Shown: positions 37,955 to 47,715, counted from the stretch's first letter. The stretch: DNA of 64,000 nt from Aquimarina macrocephali JAMB N27 (GCF_000520995.1 NZ_JACA01000047.1:1-64000); one strand, 5' to 3'. Numbers and translations are program-made. Notes: generated by a model from the sequence alone, not told the origin.

Positions 37955-40198
37955 ATGAATAAAGAACGAAAACTATGGCTAGGGTTTACAGCAGTGATAC
38001 TGTTCTCTTTTGGCGTATTGGGTTATTATGGTTATGAGATTTATCAACAATCTCCTCCGATACCCAATAAGATTATTTCATCTGATAACAAAGTTATTTT
38101 CACCGGTAAAGCGATTAAAGAAGGCCAAAATATTTGGCAAAGCATTGGTGGTCAAGAAGTCGGTTCGATCTGGGGGCATGGGGCCTATGTTGCACCTGAC
38201 TGGACAGCAGATTGGTTACATCGTGAAGCTCTGTTTATCTTAAATAAATATGCAAAATCGGATTTCAACAAAAGTTATGATGAAATTAATGAAGAGCAAC
38301 AGGCTGCCTTAAAAATACGATTGCAAAAGGATCTAAGAACTAACACTTATGATAAGGCCAGCAATACAATTTCTATTTCAAAAGAAAGAGTTGAAGCTAT
38401 ACATCATTTAAGTAATTATTATAAAGATCTATTTACCGATGATCCAAAGTTTGATCAATTACGATCAGACTATGCAATCCCAAAAAACACTATTAAAAGT
38501 GAAGAGCGAATGCAAAAAATGAATGCTTTTTTCTTTTGGGCTACCTGGGCTACCGTTACAGAAAGACCCGAGGATGTAATTTCATATACCCACAATTGGC
38601 CTGCAGATGAGTTAGTTGGTAACGTCCCAACTACAAGCCTATACACCTGGTCGGGAGTGAGTATTATTTTATTGATTTTATGTATTGGTGTACTGGTCTT
38701 CTATCATGTCAAATCTGGTGAAGACGAAGATGCTCCTCCTCCATCAGAGGATCCGTTATTAAAACAAGGTATGACACCTTCTATGCGATTAGTTAAAAAA
38801 TACTTTTGGGCTGTAAGCCTTTTAATGGTCGTTCAGATGTTATTAGGTATTGTTACTGCTCATTATGGTGTAGAAGGAAATGGATTTTACGGGATACCTT
38901 TGGATGAAATCCTTCCATATTCTGTTACCCGTACCTGGCATACTCAATTAGCCATCTTCTGGATTGCAACGGCCTGGTTAGCAACAGGGTTATACATTGC
39001 GCCAGCAGTGTCTGGCAAGGACCCGAAATTTCAAGTATTTGGTGTTAATTTTCTATTTATTGCCCTTTTGATTATTGTAGTAGGTTCAATGTTTGGTCAA
39101 TGGATGGGAGTTATGCAAAAGCTTGACCTGATAGAGAACTTCTGGTTTGGACATCAAGGATATGAATATGTTGACTTAGGTAGATTCTGGCAAATCTTTC
39201 TACTTATTGGATTATTTCTATGGCTGACTTTAATGGTTCGCCCACTGCTACCCGTATTGAAGAAAAAAACTGAAGAAAAAAACCTCATCATCATGTTTTT
39301 AATATCCTGTACTGCAATAGCCATGTTCTATGGTGCTGGATTAATGTGGGGCAGACAGACAAATCTAGCGATTGCTGAATATTGGAGATGGTGGGTTGTA
39401 CATCTTTGGGTAGAAGGTTTTTTTGAAGTTTTTGCCACTGTAGTAATCGCTTTCCTATTTGTAAGACTAGGATTATTAAAAACTAAAACCGCTATCCATA
39501 ATGTACTATTTGCTACTATTATATTTATGTCTGGTGGTATTTTGGGTACTTTTCATCACCTATATTTTTCTGGGACTCCTACCGCTATAATGGCTCTGGG
39601 TGCTACATTTAGTGCTTTAGAAGTTGTACCTCTTACCCTTATTGGATATGAAGCTTATCATAATTATAAACTATCTAAAGCAACACGTTGGCTTGAGGAT
39701 TACAAGTGGCCAATCTATTTTATGATAGCAGTAGCTTTCTGGAATTTTCTTGGGGCAGGAATTTTTGGCTTTATTATCAATCCGCCCATTGCTTTGTATT
39801 ATGTTCAAGGGCTTAATACAACCCCACTTCATGCACATACAGCTATGTTTGGAGTTTATGGTATGCTGGGAATAGGCTTAATGCTCTTTGTTTTAAGAAG
39901 CCTATACAGAGACATACTCTGGAATCAAAAATTACTAAAAATTACTTTTTGGTCCTTAAATATAGGATTATTGGCAATGGCCCTGCTAAGCTTATTACCA
40001 ATAGGTATATGGCAAGCACTTGAAAGTATGGATCATGGAATGTGGTATGCCCGTTCTGCAGAACTAATGCAACACCCTACAATGGTTATTTTAAAGTGGT
40101 TACGATCTATTGGTGATATTATTTTTGCAATTGGTATAGTAACTACTTGCTGGTTCGTGTTTGACTTAACATTAAAAAATAAAATAAAACAATTTTAA
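37955..40198 (+). CDS. norB: Quinol-dependent nitric oxide reductase (qNor)
   Basis: Membrane enzyme reducing two NO to N2O with quinol electrons. The 747-residue length, with an N-terminal cytochrome-like extension fused to the NorB core, identifies the single-subunit qNor type. Core ligands are visible: His329 (RTWHTQLAIF), His483 and Glu487 (VHLWVEGFFE), His534-His535 (GTFHHLYF), and His626/His628 (LHAHTAMFG). These fit heme b, heme b3 and the non-heme iron. It follows rrf2 and precedes the RIC gene by 11 bases. Confidence 0.95.
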   Translation: MNKERKLWLGFTAVILFSFGVLGYYGYEIYQQSPPIPNKIISSDNKVIFTGKAIKEGQNIWQSIGGQEVGSIWGHGAYVAPDWTADWLHREALFILNKYAKSDFNKSYDEINEEQQAALKIRLQKDLRTNTYDKASNTISISKERVEAIHHLSNYYKDLFTDDPKFDQLRSDYAIPKNTIKSEERMQKMNAFFFWATWATVTERPEDVISYTHNWPADELVGNVPTTSLYTWSGVSIILLILCIGVLVFYHVKSGEDEDAPPPSEDPLLKQGMTPSMRLVKKYFWAVSLLMVVQMLLGIVTAHYGVEGNGFYGIPLDEILPYSVTRTWHTQLAIFWIATAWLATGLYIAPAVSGKDPKFQVFGVNFLFIALLIIVVGSMFGQWMGVMQKLDLIENFWFGHQGYEYVDLGRFWQIFLLIGLFLWLTLMVRPLLPVLKKKTEEKNLIIMFLISCTAIAMFYGAGLMWGRQTNLAIAEYWRWWVVHLWVEGFFEVFATVVIAFLFVRLGLLKTKTAIHNVLFATIIFMSGGILGTFHHLYFSGTPTAIMALGATFSALEVVPLTLIGYEAYHNYKLSKATRWLEDYKWPIYFMIAVAFWNFLGAGIFGFIINPPIALYYVQGLNTTPLHAHTAMFGVYGMLGIGLMLFVLRSLYRDILWNQKLLKITFWSLNIGLLAMALLSLLPIGIWQALESMDHGMWYARSAELMQHPTMVILKWLRSIGDIIFAIGIVTTCWFVFDLTLKNKIKQF

Positions 40199-40209
40199 AT
40201 AAATAAATT

Positions 40210-40959
40210 ATGGAAACATTAATAAAAACCAAGGTAGGGCAATTCGTTGCAAAGGATTATCGAACTGCTACCGTTTTTTCAAAATATGGAATTGATTTTT
40301 GCTGTAGAGGAGACAGAACATTAGAAGAGGTTTGTAATAAAAATGGGATTGAAGTTGAAACCATTCTGGAAAGTTTGAACGACGTTTTAATCAAAAAAGA
40401 TGATGTTGCTATTGATTATCAATCCTGGCCACTTGATCTATTAGCAGATTATATAGAAAAGAAACATCATCGTTATGTAGAAGAAAGGATCCCGATACTA
40501 CGTCAATATTTAGAAAAACTCTGCAAAGTACATGGAGGACGCCATCCGGAGTTGCTAGAAATTCATACTCTATTTAGTGAAGCCTCTGGTGAACTTGCAC
40601 AACATATGAAAAAAGAGGAAATTATACTGTTTCCTTTTGTTAGAAAAATGGTAAAAAACCTAGAACAAAATCATAACGTGCAACCTCCTCATTTTGGAAC
40701 TGTAGAGAATCCTATTTCGATGATGATGCAGGAACACGATAACGAAGGAGTACGATTTCGTAAAATTTCAGGATTATCAAATAATTATACTCCTCCCGAA
40801 GATGCTTGTAATACATATAATGTTACTTTTTCAATGTTAGAAGAATTTGAAAAGGATTTACATTTACATATCCATCTAGAGAATAATATTTTGTTCCCAA
40901 AAGCAATAGAAATGGAAAAGAAGATTGTAGAAGGATCAAAGTCTTCTGTTGAAGATTAA
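40210..40959 (+). CDS. Iron-sulfur cluster repair diiron protein (RIC/ScdA/YtfE family)
   Basis: A 249-residue protein that repairs iron-sulfur clusters damaged by nitric oxide or oxidants. It has the N-terminal DUF542 domain with Cys31-Cys32 (GIDFCCRGDRTL) and a hemerythrin-like bundle with histidines in KKHHRYVEERIP, LAQHMKKEE, MMQEHDNEG and HLHIHLENNILFP. It is co-transcribed with norB, which fits a nitric-oxide protection role. A strong bidirectional terminator follows. Confidence 0.93.
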   Translation: METLIKTKVGQFVAKDYRTATVFSKYGIDFCCRGDRTLEEVCNKNGIEVETILESLNDVLIKKDDVAIDYQSWPLDLLADYIEKKHHRYVEERIPILRQYLEKLCKVHGGRHPELLEIHTLFSEASGELAQHMKKEEIILFPFVRKMVKNLEQNHNVQPPHFGTVENPISMMMQEHDNEGVRFRKISGLSNNYTPPEDACNTYNVTFSMLEEFEKDLHLHIHLENNILFPKAIEMEKKIVEGSKSSVED

Positions 40960-40967
40960 TACCATTT

Positions 40968-41005
40968 AAAAAACTTCCGGAAAATCGATTTTCCGGAAGT
41001 TTTTT
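40968..41005. terminator. Strong bidirectional terminator
   Basis: A perfect hairpin with arms AAAAAACTTCCGGAAAAT and ATTTTCCGGAAGTTTTTT around a two-base centre, between convergent genes. T-runs exist on both strands. Confidence 0.9.
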
Positions 41006-41024
41006 ATAAATAAGCAAGATTTAT

Positions 41025-41648
41025 TTAATCAAAATCTTTTTCTAACGTAAGTGAGTCTTCAACTATATTCACAAGGTCATTAATAATAGCTTCTCCTTTA
41101 TTTTTATTATACCAGATTTGTAATTCTTTTTTAAAAGTGTCATCTATTTTTCCGTTTTCCTTTTTGTAAGCCAGAACCATATTAGTAGCTACTTGTGATC
41201 TTGGACCCCATATATTTAATACATTACCATCATTATCTGCTATTATCAGTTTAGGTATAGAGCGTGTTCCGTTTGTTAAAAAAAGATCCATAAACTCAGG
41301 ATTATCATCTCGTAACAAGACTTTTAAGTCAATAGCGGGTACTTCTTTTGCTATTTTATTTAAAACAGGAATGGTCTGCGCTCCATCAGCACACCAACTT
41401 TCTATAAGAACAAGCCAGGTTTGCTTTTCTTTCATATCTCGAAAAACTTGTTTGGCTTGCTCTGGGATCGCAAGAGTTTTATCGAGTCTTCGCATTCTGC
41501 TTGCATTTAATTTGGTAAAATCTACACGTTGCTTAACCTGTTCTATTCCTGTTGTACTTTCTTCTTCAACAAGACGATTTATTAGTTCAACATATGCTGT
41601 ATAGGAAATCCCTTTGGCTATACCTTCTTTAATTATTTCATTCGTCAT
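41025..41648 (-). CDS. Thioredoxin-family protein with a single active-site cysteine
   Basis: A 207-residue cytoplasmic protein with a thioredoxin-like fold at about 75-165 (WLVLIESWCADGAQTIPVLNKIA and the cis-Pro segment RSIPKLII). The active site reads WCADGA, so the second cysteine of CxxC is absent. This suggests a mono-cysteine or structural role rather than disulfide reduction. It lies at the end of the nadA-nadB direction but is separated from nadB by the 163-base repeat. Confidence 0.8.
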   Translation of the reverse strand: MTNEIIKEGIAKGISYTAYVELINRLVEEESTTGIEQVKQRVDFTKLNASRMRRLDKTLAIPEQAKQVFRDMKEKQTWLVLIESWCADGAQTIPVLNKIAKEVPAIDLKVLLRDDNPEFMDLFLTNGTRSIPKLIIADNDGNVLNIWGPRSQVATNMVLAYKKENGKIDDTFKKELQIWYNKNKGEAIINDLVNIVEDSLTLEKDFD

Positions 41649-41673
41649 ATCATAATATATTAGGGGTTTGTAT

Positions 41674-41836
41674 TGAACTCATCTTGAGCACTACTTTTGC
41701 CTGCAAAATTTACATTTTGCACCCTGATTTTGTTGATTTTTTTCAACGTAGCCGTAGCTATGCTGAAAAAAACCACCTTCACCATGGTACAAAAGCCAAA
41801 CTTTTCGGCTTAAAACCATTACTCAAGATGAGTTCA
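41674..41836. repeat. Intergenic inverted-end repeat, copy 1
   Basis: A 163-base element bounded by perfect 15-base terminal inverted repeats (TGAACTCATCTTGAG and its complement). The centre has AACGTAGC and GCTATGCT separated by a few bases, flanked by T- and A-runs, so the whole unit can fold as a long imperfect hairpin. A second copy lies at 47557-47715 and shares the ends, a CACCCT-ATTTTG segment, the central motif and ATGGTA. It encodes no protein. The right end overlaps the last codons of nadB. Confidence 0.8.
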
Positions 41837-43415
41837 TTTCTAAAATTTCTAGAGAAGCACTATTATTATCTATGTTAAAATACCCTCCTTTATTTTCTTT
41901 TCTTTCTAAGGATTGCCCTATAATCAAGTGCGCAATATTAATCATGTTTCGTAATTCACATAATGCCGTATTTACCTTCGAATCTCTATAAAGCTCTTCT
42001 ACTTCTCTATACATTAAGTCTAAATGTTCTTTAGCTTTTATCAAACGGTGGTTACTACGTACAATACCTACATAATCTCTCATCAAGGCCTGTAATTGCC
42101 TGATATTATGCCTTATGATAATGTGTTCTTTATTGACATGAGTTCCCTGATCATCCCAATCAGGAATAGATATTGAAACCGATTGCACAGTATTAGAACA
42201 TAAGTATTTGTAACTGTTATGCGCATACACTAAAGCTTCTAACAAAGAGTTTGAAGCTAACCTGTTTGCTCCATGCAAGCCTGTTCTGGAACATTCTCCA
42301 CAGGCAAATAAATTCTGAATAGATGTCATTCCATTTTTGTCAACTTCAATACCACCACATAAATAATGAGATGCAGGAACTACCGGAATCCAATCTTTTT
42401 CTACGTTAACATGATTCGCTGTGCATTTTTTATAAATTGTGGGAAAATGTTTTTTAAAACCTTCTACCTGAAGATGGGTACAGTCTAAATAAACACAAGA
42501 ATCCCCAGATTTTTTAAGTTCGTTATCTATACTTTTTGAGACTATATCTCGGGAAGCAAGTTCTCCTCTTGAGTCATAATCTAACATAAACCTATGTCCA
42601 TTCTTATTTCGTAGATATGCTCCAAAACCTCTTACTGCTTCGGATATTAAGAACGATTGCCCATCTTTATCCTCGTATAATGCTGTTGGATGAAACTGAA
42701 CAAATTCCATATCTTTAATTCTTGCTTTTGCTCTGTATGCCATTGCAATTCCATCACCCGTTGCTATAACAGGGTTAGTAGTATGACCGTATACTTTACC
42801 AATACCTCCTGTTGCTAACAATGTTACTGCGGCTTTTATCGTTTTTATTTCTCCAGTTTTTTGATTCAGAGCGTAAGCCCCATAACAAGAAATATTTTCA
42901 TGACTTTGTATTTGCAATTGATGTTCTGTAATCAGATCAATTGCAAAATGATGACTTAATATACTAACGTTAGGCAATTGATGAATACGAGTTAGTAATG
43001 CTGTTTCTATTTCGCGACCTGTAATATCTTTATGATGAACAATACGGTATTCTGAATGCCCTCCTTCTTTACCAAGATCTAAGTTCCCGTTATAATCTAA
43101 ATCAAAATTAGCTCCCCATTGAATTAAATCATTAAGTCTTTTGGGGCCTTCTTTAACGACCATTTTAACAATTTGCGGATCGCACAAACCGTCGCCTGCA
43201 ATCAAAGTATCTTGTATATGTTTTTGAAAAGAATCTTCTTTAGCATCTAATACTACCGCTACCCCTCCTTGGGCATATTTCGTATTAGATTCATCATCAT
43301 CTGCCTTCGTTATTATACAAACTCTTTTATCTTCAAATTTTTCTGCTACTTTAACCGCAAAAGTTAACCCAGCTGCACCAGAACCGATTACTAAATAGTC
43401 TACTGATATCATCAT
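41823..43415 (-). CDS. nadB: L-aspartate oxidase
   Basis: Flavoenzyme oxidising L-aspartate to iminoaspartate for NAD synthesis, using oxygen or fumarate as acceptor. Its FAD-binding motif YLVIGSGAAGLTFA is at the N-terminus; further family motifs are AQGGVAVVLDAKEDSF, HHKDITGREIET, FVQFHPTAL and SHYLCGGIEVD. The length of 530 is normal. It follows nadA by four bases. The last four residues (MNSS) and the stop codon are supplied by the end of the intergenic repeat, so the native C-terminus may have been altered. Confidence 0.95.
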   Translation of the reverse strand: MMISVDYLVIGSGAAGLTFAVKVAEKFEDKRVCIITKADDDESNTKYAQGGVAVVLDAKEDSFQKHIQDTLIAGDGLCDPQIVKMVVKEGPKRLNDLIQWGANFDLDYNGNLDLGKEGGHSEYRIVHHKDITGREIETALLTRIHQLPNVSILSHHFAIDLITEHQLQIQSHENISCYGAYALNQKTGEIKTIKAAVTLLATGGIGKVYGHTTNPVIATGDGIAMAYRAKARIKDMEFVQFHPTALYEDKDGQSFLISEAVRGFGAYLRNKNGHRFMLDYDSRGELASRDIVSKSIDNELKKSGDSCVYLDCTHLQVEGFKKHFPTIYKKCTANHVNVEKDWIPVVPASHYLCGGIEVDKNGMTSIQNLFACGECSRTGLHGANRLASNSLLEALVYAHNSYKYLCSNTVQSVSISIPDWDDQGTHVNKEHIIIRHNIRQLQALMRDYVGIVRSNHRLIKAKEHLDLMYREVEELYRDSKVNTALCELRNMINIAHLIIGQSLERKENKGGYFNIDNNSASLEILEMNSS

Positions 43416-43419
43416 CCTT

Positions 43420-44364
43420 TTATTTAGAAAGTTCTAACATTCGTACAATAGGAGTTAATGCTTTTTTTCTTATATCCTCTATGACATTTATTTCTGGGGT
43501 TTCATTATGAAGACAATCATATAATTTCTGAAGTGTGTTTACTTTCATATAACCACATTCACTACAAGCACAAGTATTATCCTCTTCGGCAGGAGCAGGA
43601 ATCAAGATTGTATTAGGTACCTTCTTTTTCATTTCGTGTAAAATACCTGCTTCAGTTGCTACTATAAACTTCTCTTTAGGATGTTCTTTTACATAATTTA
43701 TCATCCCTGCAGTAGATCCTACATATTTTGCAGTTTTTAAAATATGCTCTTCAGATTCTGGATGAGCTATAATTACCGACCCTGGATTATTTTTATATAA
43801 ATCCAATAATTTGTCAATACAGAAAGCTTCATGTACTATACAACTGCCATCCCAAAGTAACATATCTCTACCGGTTTGTTTTATGATGTATTTACCTAGG
43901 TTCTTATCTGGAGCAAAAATTATAGGTGTATCCTTTGGTATCGACTCCACAATTTTAAGAGCATTAGAAGAAGTGCAAACCAAATCACTCATTGCTTTAA
44001 TTTCTGCCGAACAATTGATATAAGTAATTACAATATGATCCGGGTGTGATGCTACAAAAGAACCAAATGCATTGGGAGGGCAGGAATCTGCTAATGAGCA
44101 CCCGGCGGTTAAATCTGGTAAAACTACTTTTTTTGCAGGGTTAAGGATTTTCGCAGTCTCTGCCATAAAGTGCACACCTGCAAAGACAATAATATCTGCA
44201 TCAATTTCTGCTGCTTTTTGGGATAGCCCTAAACTATCTCCAACATAATCAGCAACCTCTTGTATTTCTGGCCGTTGATAATAATGTGCAAGGATTACAG
44301 CATTTTTTTCTTCCTTTATTTTGTTTATTTTTTCTTTTAACTCCACTTTTACAATACTATTCAT
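43420..44364 (-). CDS. nadA: Quinolinate synthase A
   Basis: Condenses iminoaspartate with dihydroxyacetone phosphate to quinolinate using an oxygen-sensitive 4Fe-4S cluster. The 314-residue protein has [34 protein letters not shown] and cysteines in AGCSLADSC (Cys89), WDGSC (Cys175) and CACSEC (Cys265-270), which include the cluster ligands. It precedes nadB by four bases. Upstream is the same composite operator found at the denitrification genes, an unusual control for NAD synthesis. Confidence 0.95.
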   Translation of the reverse strand: MNSIVKVELKEKINKIKEEKNAVILAHYYQRPEIQEVADYVGDSLGLSQKAAEIDADIIVFAGVHFMAETAKILNPAKKVVLPDLTAGCSLADSCPPNAFGSFVASHPDHIVITYINCSAEIKAMSDLVCTSSNALKIVESIPKDTPIIFAPDKNLGKYIIKQTGRDMLLWDGSCIVHEAFCIDKLLDLYKNNPGSVIIAHPESEEHILKTAKYVGSTAGMINYVKEHPKEKFIVATEAGILHEMKKKVPNTILIPAPAEEDNTCACSECGYMKVNTLQKLYDCLHNETPEINVIEDIRKKALTPIVRMLELSK

Positions 44365-44372
44365 TACATCGC

Positions 44373-44380
44373 GAAAAATA
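44373..44380 (-). promoter_or_regulatory. Candidate -7 box of nadA
   Basis: Minus-strand TATTTTTC, one mismatch from TAnnTTTG. It is 29.5 bases from the type A palindrome centre, as at the nos operon. A start here would make the nadA mRNA almost leaderless. Confidence 0.4.
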
Positions 44381-44401
44381 GAGGTCTTTGAATGTGAATA
44401 C

Positions 44402-44438
44402 TATGACAAAAGTCATAATTAAAGATAAAAAAGTCTTT
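44402..44438. promoter_or_regulatory. Composite operator (type A + type B) upstream of nadA
   Basis: Type A at 44402-44417: TATGAC-N4-GTCATA. Type B at 44421-44438: AAAGA-N8-TCTTT. Centres are 20 bases apart. The only gene starting nearby is nadA at 44364; the other neighbour ends here, so the module most likely controls nadA-nadB. Confidence 0.62.
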
Positions 44439-44473
44439 TTTATGTTATTTCACCATACGACTCATTTATACAT

Positions 44474-44506
44474 CATAAAAAAAGGCCTCTCTTTCGAGTG
44501 GCCTTT
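44474..44506 (-). terminator. Terminator of the copper-receptor group
   Basis: Arms AAAGGCC and GGCCTTT with an inner CT/AG pair, followed on the minus strand by seven T, 21 bases after the lipoprotein stop codon. Confidence 0.8.
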
Positions 44507-44526
44507 CATTAAAATAAAAGAGAAAT

Positions 44527-45375
44527 TTAAAACTCAATTTCAAAAAATAAACTGCTTTCGAGGTTATCCGTGGTAACGTCTTCTCCTTTTAGTACTTCTT
44601 GAGATTCGTTTAATAATTTCAAGTTAATTTTCCAATACCCTGTCATGGTTAGTGATAATTTTCCATTGTACATTTTTGATGCACTATCATAACTCAAATC
44701 TTCATTATTTGGCGAGCTATGATTACCCATACTAGGCATTCGAGGGTCTACTGTAATTTTATAGTTTTCTACTACAGGAAAAGTCATCATGTTTTCCATT
44801 TTAAAAAGCATCGCACTAAAATCATTTACTGCAACTTTTGGATCTACAGGTCCAGCCATAGTCAAAATATAACGAGTACCATCACTACCCATGAATGTGC
44901 TTACTTTTTGTTTACCATCTGCCGGTGATATTACATCTATGGTTTTCTTTGTTGTGAATTCTTCTCCATTAATTTTATAGGTAATGGTAAGATCCCAATA
45001 TTCATCGCCATTGCCTGGCATTTGAAAAACCAAGAATCCCTTAGAAACTGTCTTGTCTTCGGTAACAGTCAAGGTAGATTTTGGACAAGAGTGTTCCATT
45101 TGTGTCATATGCATCATGGGCATCCAAGAAATTTCGGATTGAGAAACATAGTTTTTTGTCGCCATATCTTTAATACGTATATACACTTCATTATATCCAA
45201 TGCTAAAATCGTTCTTCTTAGAATACAATTCTATAGAATGATTGTTAGCATCAAAAGAAGTTACCAGGTTAAATCCTTCCATAGGATTTACTATCATTTC
45301 GTCATCATCAGAACTACATGAAACAAAAATGGTTGAAAGTATGATTACTGTAAAAATTAATTTTATGGTTTTCAT
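44527..45375 (-). CDS. Met/His-rich lipoprotein of the copper-receptor operon
   Basis: A 282-residue lipoprotein (lipobox Cys20). Two Met/His clusters look like extracytoplasmic Cu(I) sites: SWMPMMHMTQMEHSCP (about residues 83-98) and DPRMPSMGNHSS (about 211-222). The beta-rich repeats around them resemble YtkA/FixH-like domains. It starts 24 bases after the OprC-like receptor and is likely its surface or periplasmic copper-capturing partner; this role is inferred from motif and context. Confidence 0.7.
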   Translation of the reverse strand: MKTIKLIFTVIILSTIFVSCSSDDDEMIVNPMEGFNLVTSFDANNHSIELYSKKNDFSIGYNEVYIRIKDMATKNYVSQSEISWMPMMHMTQMEHSCPKSTLTVTEDKTVSKGFLVFQMPGNGDEYWDLTITYKINGEEFTTKKTIDVISPADGKQKVSTFMGSDGTRYILTMAGPVDPKVAVNDFSAMLFKMENMMTFPVVENYKITVDPRMPSMGNHSSPNNEDLSYDSASKMYNGKLSLTMTGYWKINLKLLNESQEVLKGEDVTTDNLESSLFFEIEF

Positions 45376-45399
45376 TTGTTTATTTTTAATTATGTTTTT

Positions 45400-47466
45400 T
45401 TAATTGATTTTGTATGAAAATGTGATGAAGAAATTACGTCCCATTCGAGGAACATTTTTCCAATCTGTATACGTTGAATAGTATTCATCAAAAATATTTT
45501 CTACACCTGCCTTGGCATATACCACATCGTTATTCAGGTAAAAGGTTTTTCCCAGAGTTAGAGAAAAAATGATGTAGGCTGATGTTTTATCTTCGCCAAA
45601 TTCTGGATTAAAATTTATTTGATCTCCAGCACCTTTCATGGTAACTTCTCCTGAAAAACTCCTTTTATTATACTGAATCCCGGATCGATACGATATAGGA
45701 CTTATAAAAGGCAAATTGCGATTGGTATCATCTTTTCCCTGATGGTAGGATACCGAAGCAGACCATCCAAGTTCTGGTATGATTTTGTATTCTGTACTCA
45801 AAGACACATTAACCAAATCGGCATACTCTAGATTTTCATATATTTTTACTCCATCAGCACCAATTGTCATAGTACTAAGTGATTCATTTACCTCACCAAT
45901 AATGTAATTAGGCATTCGAAAAATATTTCCTTCCAGAGCAATTTTTAATTTGGATTTTTCTAACGAAATTTTAGCGTTACCCTCTATAGATTGTTCATTT
46001 TTTAAGTTAGGGTCACCAATATAATCGTGATTATCAAAACTGTTAAAAAGATAAAACCCATATCCTTCTGATACTGATGGTGCTCGTTCTCCATAAGACA
46101 GTCCAGCATTGATGTGAATAGGATCTAAATGTTTATGATATTGCAGCGAAGCACTTTTAAGAAAGCGTGTTTTGGATTCTTCCATATCTGGATAAAAGAT
46201 TCTAAGACTATTAAGTCCAAAATCATCAGCTATAGTATTGTTTTGCACAGCTAATCTCGCAGATAGTTTTAAAGAACTTTTTTTAAAGCTGATCTTATCT
46301 TCAGCATATAAACCTGTATTCCAAGTTCGTACATCGGGCCAAGTAAGCATAAACATAGGGTTCTCATTGGGATTATTGGGGTACATTGTCATTTCTGCAA
46401 GAGACTTATTATAAAACCCGTCCCATTTCATCAAAAAGTGTTGTTTTTTGGTTTTCAAATTCGCTTCAGAGAAAAACCCATACGTATCACTCCATCCCGG
46501 CATATCCATTCGAATAGGTACATCTGGTCTTTGAGAATCATCCATCACATGAGTAACTTTATTAAAGTACACTTTAGACTTCCAATCGCTAAATACACCT
46601 ATAGTATTTTGTTCAAAACCTATAGATGCAATAATTGCACGTGCCAAAGAAACATCCATGGGTAATGCAGGATACCCTACATCTCGTGCTTCATCATAAA
46701 TAGCAGTTGCTGTGAGTGCCTTGTTTTTATCAATCTTATATCCTCCGTTTACAGAGACATTATACTTTGTATATTGAGAAAAATTGATTTCTTCTCCATT
46801 TCCTGCAGTATAGTTTTCCGCTTTGCGATAAATGATATCTCCATCTACATAAAAATCAGAATTTGAATAATTGGCTTCTGCCCCCAGAACCACTAATTGG
46901 TTATTGGTTTCGAATCCATCTTCTAAACTTGCTTTGAATCCTGTTTCTCTAAAATTGCTTTTATCTAACTTCAGATCTATTGCGCCTCCTATACAGTTTC
47001 CATATTCCGACCCTTGTTGTCCCGATGCAACATGGGCTTTAGCAAGGTTGGACACATCTACATAAGAGGTAATAGGATCCATTTTATCTGTACACGCACC
47101 AAAGATTCGCATCCCATCAATAGTAACAGAAAGTCTTTCTGATGTCATATTATTTAACGCAGGTTCCCAAGCATAGGCTCCTCGTTTTATCATACCCACT
47201 TTTTGTGAAAGCTCCAGGTATTCATCTAACGATGATAATGGTTTAGGTTGTTTTTGATAATCCAATTCTTTTCTGGCAGATATCAAAATAACTTCTTCCA
47301 GATTGATTGGCATAATAGTATCTGGCTCTTTGTTTAGGATTTCTTCCTGGGCATTAACCCAACAGGGGGTAATTTGAAAAAGCAGGATATACCATAGCAT
47401 ATTTACCCTTTTAAACGGTGCCCTCAAAACCCTATACAAAGAGGTCACACCAATACTAGTTTTCAT
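45400..47466 (-). CDS. OprC/NosA-like TonB-dependent copper receptor
   Basis: A 688-residue outer-membrane receptor. The plug contains GMIKRGAYAWEPALNNMTSERLSV-type sequence and IDGMRIFGACTDKMDPITSYV, where Cys125 and Met129 form the CxxxM copper-binding motif described for OprC/NosA. The barrel ends FFITFSYKIN. NosA was named as an outer-membrane protein needed for copper supply to N2O reductase, which fits this window. The start could also be Met23 (47400), which gives a more compact signal peptide ending VNAQ. A repeat element separates it from the upstream small gene. Confidence 0.85.
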   Translation of the reverse strand: MKTSIGVTSLYRVLRAPFKRVNMLWYILLFQITPCWVNAQEEILNKEPDTIMPINLEEVILISARKELDYQKQPKPLSSLDEYLELSQKVGMIKRGAYAWEPALNNMTSERLSVTIDGMRIFGACTDKMDPITSYVDVSNLAKAHVASGQQGSEYGNCIGGAIDLKLDKSNFRETGFKASLEDGFETNNQLVVLGAEANYSNSDFYVDGDIIYRKAENYTAGNGEEINFSQYTKYNVSVNGGYKIDKNKALTATAIYDEARDVGYPALPMDVSLARAIIASIGFEQNTIGVFSDWKSKVYFNKVTHVMDDSQRPDVPIRMDMPGWSDTYGFFSEANLKTKKQHFLMKWDGFYNKSLAEMTMYPNNPNENPMFMLTWPDVRTWNTGLYAEDKISFKKSSLKLSARLAVQNNTIADDFGLNSLRIFYPDMEESKTRFLKSASLQYHKHLDPIHINAGLSYGERAPSVSEGYGFYLFNSFDNHDYIGDPNLKNEQSIEGNAKISLEKSKLKIALEGNIFRMPNYIIGEVNESLSTMTIGADGVKIYENLEYADLVNVSLSTEYKIIPELGWSASVSYHQGKDDTNRNLPFISPISYRSGIQYNKRSFSGEVTMKGAGDQINFNPEFGEDKTSAYIIFSLTLGKTFYLNNDVVYAKAGVENIFDEYYSTYTDWKNVPRMGRNFFITFSYKIN

Positions 47467-47556
47467 TAGAATATATTTTATAAATAATTCAACATATAAA
47501 TAAGTTTATGTACATGTATTTGAGGTATATCATACCTTCAAAACAAATACACTGAT

Positions 47557-47715
47557 AGAACTCATTTAAGCTTTTACTTTTTGCTGCAAATTTTTCTTAT
47601 TCACCCTAATTTTGACTTTTTCGTAACGTAGCTATAGCTATGCTCCTCAAAAAAGGATTCATTATGGTAAAAAATCTTAAATTTTCGTGTAAAACAAAAA
47701 ATTCAAATGAGTTCA
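47557..47715. repeat. Intergenic inverted-end repeat, copy 2
   Basis: About 159 bases, with ends AGAACTCATTT and AAATGAGTTC(A) as inverted repeats. It shares with copy 1 the CTGCAAATTT-like block, CACCCTAATTTTG, the centre AACGTAGC...GCTATGCT and ATGGTA. It starts eight bases after the stop of the small Cys-rich gene and sits inside the copper-receptor group. Confidence 0.75.

Noticed and set aside
41684-41878. 64-residue plus-strand open frame over repeat copy 1
   Set aside because: The frame lies in the non-coding repeat and the antisense of nadB; the other repeat copy does not preserve it.
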